Assembly: GCF_900101595.1 (NCBI RefSeq)
Contig: NZ_FMYY01000031.1
Location: 1 to 64,000 of the forward strand
Source: Paenibacillus sp. cl123
Lineage (GTDB): Bacteria > Bacillota > Bacilli > Paenibacillales > NBRC-103111
Length of the DNA stretch: 64,000 nucleotides
Direction: 5' to 3'
Under the pieces are notes generated by a model. That model saw only the letters and a list, made by a program, of their open reading frames with translations. It was not told the DNA's origin and did no database searches. Shown here piece after piece: positions 7,994 to 16,676 of this stretch (position 1 is the stretch's first letter; every line of letters starts with the position of its first letter). Both the position numbers and the translations under genes were made by a program.

Positions 7994-10501
7994 ATGCTAG
8001 GACTCGTTAAGAAGCTTTTTGGCGATCAGAATGAACGTGAGTTAAAGCGGTTGTGGAAGGCCGTTGAGCATATCAATTCGCTGGAGCCGAGTATTGAGGT
8101 GCTATCGGACGAGCAGCTGAAGGGCAAGACGGCCGAGTTCCGCGAGAGACTAAACAATGGGGCGGACCTGGACGAACTGCTGCCCGAAGCATTCGCTGTC
8201 GTACGGGAAGCTTCCAAGCGCGTGCTCGGCAAGCGGCATTATGATGTACAGCTGATCGGCGGCATGACGCTTCATGAGGGCCGGATCGCCGAGATGCGCA
8301 CAGGGGAAGGTAAGACGCTGGTCGGAACGCTCCCTGTATATTTGAACGCGCTGACGGGCAAGGGCGTCCATGTAGTTACGGTCAACGACTACCTGGCTAC
8401 GCGGGACAGCGGCGAGATGGGCAAAATCTATGAATTCCTGGGTATGACGGTCGGGGTCAACCTGCCGAATCTGTCGCACCCGGAGAAGCAAGCGGCTTAC
8501 GCCTGTGATATTACGTACGGAACGAATAACGAGTTCGGTTTCGACTATCTGCGTGATAACATGGTTGTATATAAAGAGCAGATGGTACAGAAGCCGCTTT
8601 ACTTTGCGGTTATTGACGAAGTCGATTCGATTTTGGTCGACGAGGCGCGGACGCCGCTTATTATTTCCGGACAGGCTGCCAAGTCGACGGATATGTACTA
8701 TATGGCGGATCATTTTGTGAGTAAGCTGACCGAAGAGGAAGACTACACGATCGACGTGAAGCTGCGCAGCGTAGCGCTGACGGAAGAGGGCGTGGCTAAG
8801 GCGGAGAAGGCATTCGGCGTAGAGAACTTATTCGACCATGAGAATGTCACGCTGAACCATCATATCCAGCAAGCGCTGAAGGCCCATGTTATCATGCGTC
8901 TGGATGTTGACTATGTGGTGCAGGAAGGCGAGATCGTCATCGTTGACGAATTCACCGGGCGTCTCATGGTCGGCCGCCGCTACAGCGAAGGGCTCCATCA
9001 GGCGATCGAAGCGAAAGAAAAACTGCAGGTGCAGAACGAGTCGATGACGCTGGCGACCATCACGCTGCAGAACTACTTCCGGATGTACCGCAAGCTGTCC
9101 GGGATGACCGGTACGGCGAAGACGGAAGAAGAGGAATTGAAGAAAATCTACGGGCTGGACGTTATTGTCGTACCGACAAACCGCCCGATGATTCGTAAAG
9201 ATATCCCTGACGTCGTCTACAAGTCGGTGGGCAGCAAATTCCGCGCCGTCGTCAATGAGATCGTGGAACGGCATAAGAAAAACCAGCCGGTGCTGGTCGG
9301 TACGGTATCCATTGAGAACTCCGAGCGCTTGTCTGAAATGCTGAAGAAGAAGGGCGTGCCGCATAAGGTCCTCAATGCTAAATACCATGCCGAGGAAGCC
9401 GAGATCGTATCGCGCGCAGGTCAAGCTGGCGCTGTTACGATCGCCACGAACATGGCCGGCCGGGGTACGGATATTACGCTGGGCGAAGGAGTAGCCGAGA
9501 TCGGCGGTTTGCATATTATAGGTACGGAACGTCATGAGAGCCGCCGGATTGACAACCAGCTTCGGGGCCGGGCAGGCCGTCAAGGCGATCCGGGCTCGTC
9601 GCAGTTCTACCTCTCGCTTGAGGATGAATTGATGAGAAGGTTCGGCGCCGAGAATATTATGGGCATGATGGACCGCCTCGGCTTTGAAGAAGACCAGCCG
9701 ATCGAGAGCAAGCTGATCTCCCGGGCTATCGAGTCGGCGCAGAAGCGCGTAGAGGGGAATAACTTCGACGTTCGGAAGGTCGTCCTTCAATATGACGATG
9801 TGATGAACCAGCAGCGCGAGATTATTTACAAGCAGCGTCGCGAGGTGATCGAGTCCGAGAATATCCGGGATATTGTGCTCGGGATGATGCTGCCGGTGGT
9901 GGACCGCATCGTGGAAGCGCACTGTCCGGCTGATCTCGTACCGGAGGAATGGGATCTGCAGGCGATCATCGATTATGCCAACGGCACCTTCCTGCATGAA
10001 GGTCAGCTGACGGCCGAAGAGCTGTGGGGCAAGGAGAAGGAAGAAGTGGCCGAGCTGATCAAAGACCTGCTTACCCGGTTGTACGAAGAGCGGGAGCAGC
10101 AGATTGGCGAGGAATTCTTTCGCGAGTTCGAGAAGGTCGTTGTGCTTCGCGCAGTAGACAGCAAGTGGATGGATCACATCGATGCGATGGACCAGCTGCG
10201 CCAAGGGATTCATCTTCGGGCCTACGGCGGTACAGATCCGCTGCGTGAGTACCAATTCGAAGGCTATGAGATGTTCCAGGAAATGATCCAAAGCATCCAG
10301 GAGGAAGTTTCCACTTATGTCATGAAGGCACATGTGGAGACGAACATGGTGCGGGAAGCGGTCGTGGATGAGCATGAGATGGCTACGAATGCAGAGCCTG
10401 CGGTGAAGAAGCCGACGGTTAACAAGCAGGACGTTATCGGCCGCAACGATCTGTGCCCATGCGGCAGCGGCAAGAAATACAAGCAATGCCACGGCGTATA
10501 A
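7994..10501 (+). CDS. secA: Preprotein translocase ATPase SecA
   Basis: SecA is the cytoplasmic motor that drives unfolded preproteins through SecYEG. The 835-residue product is close to B. subtilis SecA (841). Visible features: Walker A M-R-T-G-E-G-K-T near residue 100, Walker [16 protein letters not shown] near 210, the second nucleotide domain with [14 protein letters not shown] near 490, the R-G-R-A-G-R-Q-G-D motif, and the C-terminal zinc/SecB tail [13 protein letters not shown]. The ATG follows a GGAAGGGG ribosome site. It is monocistronic here, with a terminator at 10541-10572. Confidence 0.98.
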   Translation: MLGLVKKLFGDQNERELKRLWKAVEHINSLEPSIEVLSDEQLKGKTAEFRERLNNGADLDELLPEAFAVVREASKRVLGKRHYDVQLIGGMTLHEGRIAEMRTGEGKTLVGTLPVYLNALTGKGVHVVTVNDYLATRDSGEMGKIYEFLGMTVGVNLPNLSHPEKQAAYACDITYGTNNEFGFDYLRDNMVVYKEQMVQKPLYFAVIDEVDSILVDEARTPLIISGQAAKSTDMYYMADHFVSKLTEEEDYTIDVKLRSVALTEEGVAKAEKAFGVENLFDHENVTLNHHIQQALKAHVIMRLDVDYVVQEGEIVIVDEFTGRLMVGRRYSEGLHQAIEAKEKLQVQNESMTLATITLQNYFRMYRKLSGMTGTAKTEEEELKKIYGLDVIVVPTNRPMIRKDIPDVVYKSVGSKFRAVVNEIVERHKKNQPVLVGTVSIENSERLSEMLKKKGVPHKVLNAKYHAEEAEIVSRAGQAGAVTIATNMAGRGTDITLGEGVAEIGGLHIIGTERHESRRIDNQLRGRAGRQGDPGSSQFYLSLEDELMRRFGAENIMGMMDRLGFEEDQPIESKLISRAIESAQKRVEGNNFDVRKVVLQYDDVMNQQREIIYKQRREVIESENIRDIVLGMMLPVVDRIVEAHCPADLVPEEWDLQAIIDYANGTFLHEGQLTAEELWGKEKEEVAELIKDLLTRLYEEREQQIGEEFFREFEKVVVLRAVDSKWMDHIDAMDQLRQGIHLRAYGGTDPLREYQFEGYEMFQEMIQSIQEEVSTYVMKAHVETNMVREAVVDEHEMATNAEPAVKKPTVNKQDVIGRNDLCPCGSGKKYKQCHGV

Positions 10502-10507
10502 AGTCTG

Positions 10508-10523
10508 TGCGATAATTATCGCA
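10508..10523. repeat. Perfect 16-bp palindrome after secA
   Basis: TGCGATAATTATCGCA is a perfect palindrome 7 bases past the secA stop and 18 bases before the terminator stem. It may be an operator-like site or a chance hairpin; no function is assigned. Confidence 0.5.
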
Positions 10524-10540
10524 GAAGCGGATAGCAAGAG

Positions 10541-10572
10541 GGAGGTCGGGGCGCTGCTCCGGTCTCCTTTTT
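10541..10572 (+). terminator. Terminator of secA
   Basis: A fully paired 12-bp stem (10541-10552 with 10556-10567, three G-T pairs, loop GCT) is followed by TTTTT. Confidence 0.92.
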
Positions 10573-10628
10573 CCACGAATAGGCGCAGCGGCAGCGGACA
10601 ACTAATCCAAATAAAGAGGTGCTTACGT

Positions 10629-11748
10629 ATGTTGGAAGCGGAAGTAAAGCGGGATTTACAAGAAACGGCCAAGCGATTGGCTGAGCTTAGGGGGTCACTT
10701 TGACTTAGATCTGAAGCTGGAGCAGATCGCGGACTTCGAAGAGAAGATGTCGGCGCCGGATTTCTGGGAAGACAATGAGAAGGCGCAGAAGCTGATCGCC
10801 GATATGAATGCGGTGAAGGGCGGAGTCGAGCAATTCCAGAAACTGGAGTCGGAATTCGAGGATCTGGAAGTGATGGTTGAGCTGATGGCGGAAGAGCAGG
10901 ACGAGAGCATGATCGCTGATATCGAGTCGGGCCTGTCCGGCTTGGTCCGCAAGCTGGAAAATTTCGAGCTGCAGCTGCTGCTCAATCAGCCGTACGACCG
11001 GCTGGATGCGATATTGGAGCTGCATCCCGGGGCAGGCGGCACGGAGTCGCAGGACTGGGCCGAGATGCTGCTCCGCATGTACCGCCGCTGGGCGGAGAAG
11101 CGGGCCTTCAAGGTCGAGGTGCTGGATTATCTGCCTGGCGATGAGGCTGGGGTGAAGAGCGTCACGCTTTCGATCAAGGGCTATAATGCCTATGGATACC
11201 TGAAGGCGGAGAAAGGCGTACACCGGCTGGTGCGGATCTCGCCCTTCGACGCATCAGGCCGGCGCCATACGTCGTTCGTCTCCTGCGATGTAATGCCGGA
11301 GATTGACGACGATGTCGAAGTTGAGATTCGTACGGAGGATTTGAAGATCGACACATACCGGTCATCCGGAGCGGGCGGCCAGCATATCAACACCACGGAC
11401 TCGGCCGTGCGGATTACGCATATTCCGACCGGTGTCGTCGTCAGCTGCCAGACGCAGCGCTCGCAGATTAAGAACAGGGAGCAGGCGATGAAGATGCTGC
11501 GCTCCAAGCTGTACGAGAAGAAGATCGAGGAGCAGCAAAAACATCTGGCCGAAATACGCGGCGAAGTGTCGGATATTGCCTGGGGAAGCCAAATTCGTTC
11601 TTACGTTTTCCACCCTTACAGCATGGTGAAGGATCATCGGACGCTGGAGGAGACGGGAAATATCGGGGCGGTGATGGACGGAGATCTGGACCCGTTTATC
11701 GATGCGTATTTGCGTCAGCAGATCAACAAGCCAACGAAAGAACAATAG
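10629..11748 (+). CDS. prfB: Peptide chain release factor 2, programmed +1 frameshift
   Basis: RF2 releases peptides at UAA and UGA. The first 24 codons ([12 protein letters not shown]...) end at an in-frame TGA (10701-10703). The shift site CTT TGA C is preceded three bases upstream by the internal Shine-Dalgarno AGGGGG (10689-10694), the classic autoregulatory arrangement: low RF2 stalls the ribosome on UGA and favours +1 slippage. Reading continues from GAC at 10702 for 348 codons, giving about 372 residues (usual length). The stop-codon recognition tripeptide S-P-F is present in R-I-S-P-F-D, and the catalytic G-G-Q in [14 protein letters not shown] longest-frame call would miss the start. 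Confidence 0.96.
10689..10704 (+). promoter_or_regulatory. prfB recoding site (+1 frameshift signal)
   Basis: AGGGGG, three bases, then CTTTGAC: the stimulatory internal Shine-Dalgarno, slippery CUU codon and in-frame UGA are all in the conserved spacing known from prfB of most bacteria. Confidence 0.95.
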
Positions 11749-11788
11749 AAATCCTGTAACTATAACCGGCAAGGAGATTTGGGCTATC

Positions 11789-11873
11789 ACCTACACAAGC
11801 TGCGATCACACTCCACGCGCCATCCGGTAGCGACTGGGTACGAGGAGGAGCGGGATCGGGCAGCTGTGTAGGT
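11789..11873 (+). other. Large inverted repeat between prfB and the YitT-family gene
   Basis: The segment at 11789-11802 (ACCTACACA then AGCTG) pairs with 11861-11873 (CAGCT then GTGTAGGT) with one bulged base, closing a loop of about 58 bases. No clear T-tract follows. It could be the prfB 3' end or a structured leader for the next gene. Confidence 0.35.
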
Positions 11874-11891
11874 CTTTGGCTTGGAGACGGG

Positions 11892-13166
11892 GTGAAGTCC
11901 TTGGAAAGTAGAAGCGATCGGAAGAAAGGCAAGAAGCTGTGGCGTAAGGACGGGCGGGACCCCGCTTCTGCTGAGGTGTGGACACGAACTCCTCCGGCTG
12001 CCGCCCACAAGGCAGATTCGGCCGCTTCACGCCGCACGGATCACCCTGCTTCTCTCCGGGATTCGGGGCCGGTGAGCGATTATCCGTCTTCGGGAGCGGC
12101 TGGTCCGGAGCGGGAGAAAATCGCGCTGGGCAGCCCGGTGCAGCCGGGACTGACAGAGCCGTTAGGGGCTGCACAGCAGAAGTCCGCCGGCCTGGAGAAG
12201 GAAGAAAGGCTGACCAGAGCAGGGCGGGGAAAACGGCACCCGGGCCAGCAGCCGTCAGCTCCGGCAGGGACGCCGGGCGAGCCGGGCAAGCGCAACCGGC
12301 GCAGAGCCAGGACCCGTCTCGACAGTCCCTGGCACCGGGTGATGGAATACATACTGCTTGTAATCGGTTCCTTATTGATCGCGCTGAGCTTCAATTTATT
12401 TTTCTATCCGAATCAGCTGGCGTCGGGGGGCGTATCGGGGCTCAGCATTATTGCCGATTCGATGTTCGGGCTGGAACCTGCGCTCACACAGTGGGCGCTG
12501 AATATCCCGCTTTTCTTCGCGGGTCTTCTGCTTATCGGGCGGAACTTCGGGGTCAAGACGGCCGTCGGCTCCGTCCTGCTGCCGCTGCTTGTGCTGCTGA
12601 CCCGGGAACTGCCGAGCCTGACGACAAACATACTGCTTGCGAGTATTTACGGAGGCATCCTGCTGGGGATCGGGATCGGACTGGTGTACCGCGGACGGGG
12701 ATCGACCGGTGGCTTTTCGGTAGCGGCGCAAATTTTGCACAAGTATACGGGTATCGGCTTCGGGTTGTGTGTGGCGCTCTTGGACGGTCTGGTTATTGTA
12801 ACGGCTGGTATATTCATCTCCCCGGAGAAGGCGATGTATGCGTTGATTGGTCTATTCGTCACAAGCAAGACAATCAATGTGGTGCAGATCGGGCTCAGCT
12901 ATTCCAAGGTGGCGTTTATTATCTCGGATTCGGTGGAAGAGATCCGGGAAGCGATTCTGTACGAACTGGACCGCGGCTTGACGAAGCTGCAGGCGACAGG
13001 CGGCTATACGGGCGAGGACCGGACAGTGCTCATGGTCGTAGTCGGACAAACCGAGGTTACCCGGCTGAAAGAGCTGGTGCGCTCGGTCGACCCGCAGGCG
13101 TTCGTCATACTGAGCGATACGAATGAGGTATTGGGCGAAGGCTTCAAGCTCACAGGTCCTTCGTAG
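11892..13166 (+). CDS. YitT-family membrane protein with long hydrophilic N-terminus
   Basis: Residues from about 150 (M-E-Y-I-L-L-V-I-G-S-L-L-I-A-L-S-F-N-L-F-F) to 320 are a five-to-six helix YitT membrane domain (A-S-G-G-V-S-G-L-S near 176, G-R-G-S-T-G-G-F-S near 263); residues 330-420 form the cytosolic DUF2179 domain (T-G-G-Y-T-G-E-D-R-T-V-L). Function is unknown. The position after prfB matches B. subtilis yvjA. The first 145 residues are polar, Pro/Arg/Gly-rich and probably disordered, unlike typical family members of about 280 residues. The GTG at 11892 has GGAG at 11883-11886; the alternative internal ATG near residue 149 has no ribosome site. The start is therefore uncertain. Confidence 0.8.
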   Translation: MKSLESRSDRKKGKKLWRKDGRDPASAEVWTRTPPAAAHKADSAASRRTDHPASLRDSGPVSDYPSSGAAGPEREKIALGSPVQPGLTEPLGAAQQKSAGLEKEERLTRAGRGKRHPGQQPSAPAGTPGEPGKRNRRRARTRLDSPWHRVMEYILLVIGSLLIALSFNLFFYPNQLASGGVSGLSIIADSMFGLEPALTQWALNIPLFFAGLLLIGRNFGVKTAVGSVLLPLLVLLTRELPSLTTNILLASIYGGILLGIGIGLVYRGRGSTGGFSVAAQILHKYTGIGFGLCVALLDGLVIVTAGIFISPEKAMYALIGLFVTSKTINVVQIGLSYSKVAFIISDSVEEIREAILYELDRGLTKLQATGGYTGEDRTVLMVVVGQTEVTRLKELVRSVDPQAFVILSDTNEVLGEGFKLTGPS

Positions 13167-13170
13167 AAGA

Positions 13171-13211
13171 AACGTCAGGCGGAGCATGAGGATTGCGCTT
13201 GCCTGACGAAC
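13171..13211 (+). terminator. Stem-loop after the YitT-family gene
   Basis: CGTCAGGC pairs with GCCTGACG about 20 bases later, directly after the stop codon. There is no T-tract, so termination is doubtful. Confidence 0.35.
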
Positions 13212-13382
13212 GCCGGCTGAGTTACGATGGACAAGCGCAGGGGTAAGCTGGAAGACTGCTTGCTGGCAAAAGGCCAGGGACGAGCGGCAACTGGGCAATA
13301 GATCAAAAGCAACAGATGAGAAGCAATAGGCAGCTGAGCAATAGATTTAAGAAGCAAGAGGCGTAACAGGGGAAAATACCGA

Positions 13383-13417
13383 TTGAATTTTTATACCTAC
13401 GAATGTATAATAATACA
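13383..13417 (+). promoter_or_regulatory. argC promoter overlapped by two ARG boxes
   Basis: The promoter TTGAAT (13383-13388), 17-base spacer, TATAAT (13406-13411) is nearly consensus. Two 14-mers, 13384-13397 and 13404-13417, each match the ArgR/AhrC half-palindrome TGAATWWWWATTCA at 12 of 14 positions and are 20 bp apart, one helical phase. One covers the -35 and the other the -10, so ArgR with arginine should exclude RNA polymerase. The ArgR gene is not in the window. Confidence 0.85.
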
Positions 13418-13445
13418 ATAGTTTTCATGTGGAGGGACGGAAACC

Positions 13446-14495
13446 ATGACTACCCGATTAAGAGCCGCCATCGTAGGATCGACCGGATATGGCGGCGTTG
13501 AGCTGATCCGGCTGCTGCTTACGCATCCGAATGTGGAGATTACGTCCGTGATTTCGTCGTCGACGGCCGGCGTACCTATAGCGGATGGCTATCCGCATCT
13601 GAATCAGATCGTAACCGATCATCTCGACGGGATCGATATTCCGCTTATAGCGAGCAAAGCCGATGTGGTGTTCCTGGCCACGCCGCATGGGGTAAGCATC
13701 GACTTGTCGCCCAAGCTGCTGGATGCCGGCCTTAAGGTGATCGATCTGTCCGGCGACTTTCGCTTGCAGGACGGCAGCGTCTATGAGCAGTGGTATAAAC
13801 ATAAGCCGGCTGCTCCGGACTATCTGGCGAAAGCGGTATACGGACTATGCGAGCTGTTCGGCAATGAGGTGCCGGGCGCCTCGTTTATCTCCAATCCGGG
13901 GTGCTACCCGACGGCTTCTATCCTGGGGCTGGCGCCGCTTGCAGCCAAACGCTGGATCGATCTGAAGTCCATCATTATCGATGCGAAATCGGGCGTATCC
14001 GGGGCGGGGCGCGGCTTGAGCCAGACCGTGCATTATGCGGAGATCAACGAGAACTTCCTGGCGTATAAAGTGAACCGCCATCAGCATACGCCCGAGATCG
14101 AGCAGGCGGTCAGCCGTCTGGCGGATGAGGAAGTCACCATCACGTTCACGACACACCTGGTGCCGATGACAAGGGGTATCATGGCGACGATCTATGTGAA
14201 CCTGAATCAGACGCGCAGCGAGCAGGAGATTCATGACCTGTTCCGCAGTTATTATGAAGGAAGACCGTTCGTCCGGGTACGCCCGCTGGGCAAATATCCG
14301 GGGACGAAGGAAGTCGCCGGCTCCAACTACTGCGATATCGGGCTCTCGCTCGATGCGCGCACCGGCAGGCTTACGATCGTGTCTGTCATCGACAACATGG
14401 TCAAGGGCGCGGCCGGGCAAGCGGTACAGAATTTGAATATCATGATGGGCTGGGATGAGGCAACTGGACTTGCATTCACCCCGGTGTATCCATAA
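13446..14495 (+). CDS. argC: N-acetyl-gamma-glutamyl-phosphate reductase
   Basis: NADPH-dependent third step of arginine synthesis, reducing N-acetylglutamyl phosphate to the semialdehyde. The 349-residue product has the N-terminal nucleotide motif G-S-T-G-Y-G-G-V-E-L near residue 11 and the catalytic cysteine in S-N-P-G-C-Y-P-T near residue 155, plus the substrate-binding H in H-R-H-Q-H-T-P-E-I. The start has GGAGGG at 13431-13436. It is the first gene of the arginine operon and lies only about 28 bases from the inferred transcription start. Confidence 0.97.
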   Translation: MTTRLRAAIVGSTGYGGVELIRLLLTHPNVEITSVISSSTAGVPIADGYPHLNQIVTDHLDGIDIPLIASKADVVFLATPHGVSIDLSPKLLDAGLKVIDLSGDFRLQDGSVYEQWYKHKPAAPDYLAKAVYGLCELFGNEVPGASFISNPGCYPTASILGLAPLAAKRWIDLKSIIIDAKSGVSGAGRGLSQTVHYAEINENFLAYKVNRHQHTPEIEQAVSRLADEEVTITFTTHLVPMTRGIMATIYVNLNQTRSEQEIHDLFRSYYEGRPFVRVRPLGKYPGTKEVAGSNYCDIGLSLDARTGRLTIVSVIDNMVKGAAGQAVQNLNIMMGWDEATGLAFTPVYP

Positions 14496-14521
14496 GGCAA
14501 GAGGGACGGGGGAAGGTCTAT

Positions 14522-15748
14522 ATGTCGAATCAACAATCATTTACGGTGATTCCGGACGGTACGGTAACGACGCCTAAGGGGTTTCGGGCCGGGGGGCTGC
14601 ATTGCGGCCTGAAAAAAACGGAGCGCCATGATCTGGGCGCCATTTATTGCGAAGTGCCCGCTAACGCGGCGGGCGTTTATACGCTGAACCAATTCCAGGC
14701 GGCTCCGCTGCGCGTGACGCAGGAGAGCATTGCGGCGGGCGGCAAGCTGCAGGCTATGCTCGTCAACAGCGGCAATGCCAACGCCTGCACCGGCCAGCAG
14801 GGCGAAGACGACGCACGCGCGATGCGCGCGGCGGGCGCGAGGGCTTTCGGCGTCGCCGAGCAGCTCGTGGGCGTTACCTCCACCGGCGTGATCGGCGAGC
14901 TGCTGCCGATGGGCAAGGTGCTCAGCGGCATCGAGAAGCTGCCTGCGGCGGTGAAGCTTGAAGGCGGAGACGACTTCTGCCAGGCGATCCTGACCACGGA
15001 CCTGGTGAAGAAGGAAATCTGCGTGCAGGTAACCGTAGGCGGCCGGACGGTACATATCGCAGGGGCGGCCAAAGGCTCCGGCATGATTCATCCGAATATG
15101 GCGACCATGCTCGGCTTCATGACGACGGATGCGAATATTGAAAGCGCGCAGCTCCAGAAGCTGCTTAACGATATTACGGACTCTACCTTCAATATGATCA
15201 CGGTGGACGGCGACACCAGCACGAATGATATGGTCGTTGTCATGGCCAGCGGCTTGGCCGAGAACGAATCGCTTACACCGGAGCACCCGGACTGGGCGGC
15301 GTTTGCCGCCGGCTTCAACTATGTCGGCGAAGTGCTAGCCAAGGCTATCGCCCGCGACGGCGAAGGGGCCACCAAGCTGATCGAGGTTACCGTGGCGCAG
15401 GCTGATTCGCGCGAGGCGGCGCGGGCTATCGCCAAGACCGTCATCGGCTCCAGCCTGGTGAAGTCGGCCTGCTTTGGCGCTGACGCGAACTGGGGCCGCA
15501 TCATTGCGGCGGTCGGGCGCGCCGGGCATCCGGTGCAAACGGAGACGGTGGATATTCGTCTCGGCGACATTCCCGTGCTGGTGCAGTCGCGTCCGGTCCG
15601 ATTCGACGAGGAGCGCGCGGCCGAGTACCTCAAGGGCGAGCTTGTTCAGATTTACGTCGATCTGCATATGGGCGGAGCTAACGCGACGGCTTGGGGCTGC
15701 GATCTGACGTATGATTATGTGCGCATTAACGCCGCTTACCGGACGTAG
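14522..15748 (+). CDS. argJ: Glutamate/ornithine N-acetyltransferase ArgJ
   Basis: Transfers acetyl from N-acetylornithine to glutamate, recycling the blocking group; bifunctional forms also use acetyl-CoA. The 408-residue proenzyme carries the self-cleavage region K-G-S-G-M-I-H-P-N-M-A-T-M-L near residues 182-195, where Thr is the new N-terminal nucleophile of the beta chain. The presence of ArgJ explains the absence of argA and argE from the cluster. It lies 26 bases after argC, in the operon order argC-J-B-D shared with Bacillus. Confidence 0.97.
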   Translation: MSNQQSFTVIPDGTVTTPKGFRAGGLHCGLKKTERHDLGAIYCEVPANAAGVYTLNQFQAAPLRVTQESIAAGGKLQAMLVNSGNANACTGQQGEDDARAMRAAGARAFGVAEQLVGVTSTGVIGELLPMGKVLSGIEKLPAAVKLEGGDDFCQAILTTDLVKKEICVQVTVGGRTVHIAGAAKGSGMIHPNMATMLGFMTTDANIESAQLQKLLNDITDSTFNMITVDGDTSTNDMVVVMASGLAENESLTPEHPDWAAFAAGFNYVGEVLAKAIARDGEGATKLIEVTVAQADSREAARAIAKTVIGSSLVKSACFGADANWGRIIAAVGRAGHPVQTETVDIRLGDIPVLVQSRPVRFDEERAAEYLKGELVQIYVDLHMGGANATAWGCDLTYDYVRINAAYRT

Positions 15749-15812
15749 GCTGGCGTAGAGGTTTAGCAATAGAAATTTAGAATCCCTTGGGAATCAGGAG
15801 GACCGATCACTT

Positions 15813-16595
15813 ATGTTCGTCATGAAATGCGGCGGCAGCACGCTGGCCGCTTTGCCCGATGCGTTCTTCGAGGACCTGAAGCAGCTGCAGGAAGAAGGCG
15901 ACATCCCGGTTATCGTCCACGGCGGCGGTCCGGCCATCTCCGATACGCTCGGCAAGCTGGGGATCGAGACGGAGTTTGTGGGCGGCCTGCGCAAAACGAA
16001 TGAAGCCGTTCTCGACGTCGTCGAGATGGTATTGGCGGGGAAAATCAACAAGGAAATCGTCCGCAAAATCCAGCAGTCCGGCGCCAAGGCAGTTGGCCTG
16101 TCCGGCGTGGACGGCAATCTGCTGCAAACGCAGCCGGTTGCGAACGCCCATGAGGTCGGTTTGGTTGGCGATGTGACTCATGTGAATGCCGAGCTGGTCC
16201 GGGGAGTTGTAGCGATGGGCTACATGCCGGTCATTGCGCCGGTCGGGATCGGAGCGGATGGCAGCCAGCGCTACAATATCAATGCCGACACGGCGGCGGG
16301 AGCCGTAGCGTCGCAGCTCGGCGTGGAACGGATGATCGTCGTCACGGACGTGCCGGGCATCATGAGGTCAGTGGACGGCGAGAAGCGCGTTCTTCCCTCT
16401 GTCACCGTGCAGGAGATTGACGACATGATCGCCAGCGGCGAGATTTACGGCGGGATGATACCCAAAGTACGGGCAGCCGTACAGTGCATCCAAGGCGAGG
16501 TGCGCGAGGTGGTCATCGTTAATGGAGCGGAGCCGCAGGTGCTCAGCAAGGTTTTGAAAGAGGGCAGCATCGGCACGCGCATCGTCAGGGCTTAA
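15813..16595 (+). CDS. argB: Acetylglutamate kinase
   Basis: Phosphorylates N-acetylglutamate, the second step of the pathway and often the site of arginine feedback. The 260-residue product begins F-V-M-K-C-G-G-S-T-L and has G-G-G-P-A-I near residue 36, both phosphate-binding loops of the amino-acid kinase fold, and a C-terminal lysine region with G-G-M-I-P-K. The lack of the extra N-terminal helix seen in arginine-sensitive hexameric enzymes suggests the short, insensitive type; that is inference. An AGGAGGA ribosome site lies just upstream. Confidence 0.96.
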   Translation: MFVMKCGGSTLAALPDAFFEDLKQLQEEGDIPVIVHGGGPAISDTLGKLGIETEFVGGLRKTNEAVLDVVEMVLAGKINKEIVRKIQQSGAKAVGLSGVDGNLLQTQPVANAHEVGLVGDVTHVNAELVRGVVAMGYMPVIAPVGIGADGSQRYNINADTAAGAVASQLGVERMIVVTDVPGIMRSVDGEKRVLPSVTVQEIDDMIASGEIYGGMIPKVRAAVQCIQGEVREVVIVNGAEPQVLSKVLKEGSIGTRIVRA

Positions 16596-16676
16596 TCAGG
16601 AGCAGGCTGTGCTCATGAGCCTGTGCTCGGAGGCTTTAACGGCATCATTTATACTTAATATAAAGGAGTGAACGAC

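Noticed and set aside
8828-10672. A 614-codon frame antisense to secA
   Set aside because: SecA is unambiguous on the plus strand; the antisense product is His/Leu/Arg-rich without motifs.
10747-11748. prfB starting at the ATG inside the long frame
   Set aside because: The upstream 24 codons with the recoding site are intact and conserved in prfB of other bacteria.
11978-13126. A 382-codon open frame inside the YitT-family gene
   Set aside because: It is a shifted-frame shadow in GC-rich DNA: no membrane pattern, Arg/Gly/Ala-rich composition, no ribosome site. The other frame carries clear YitT motifs.
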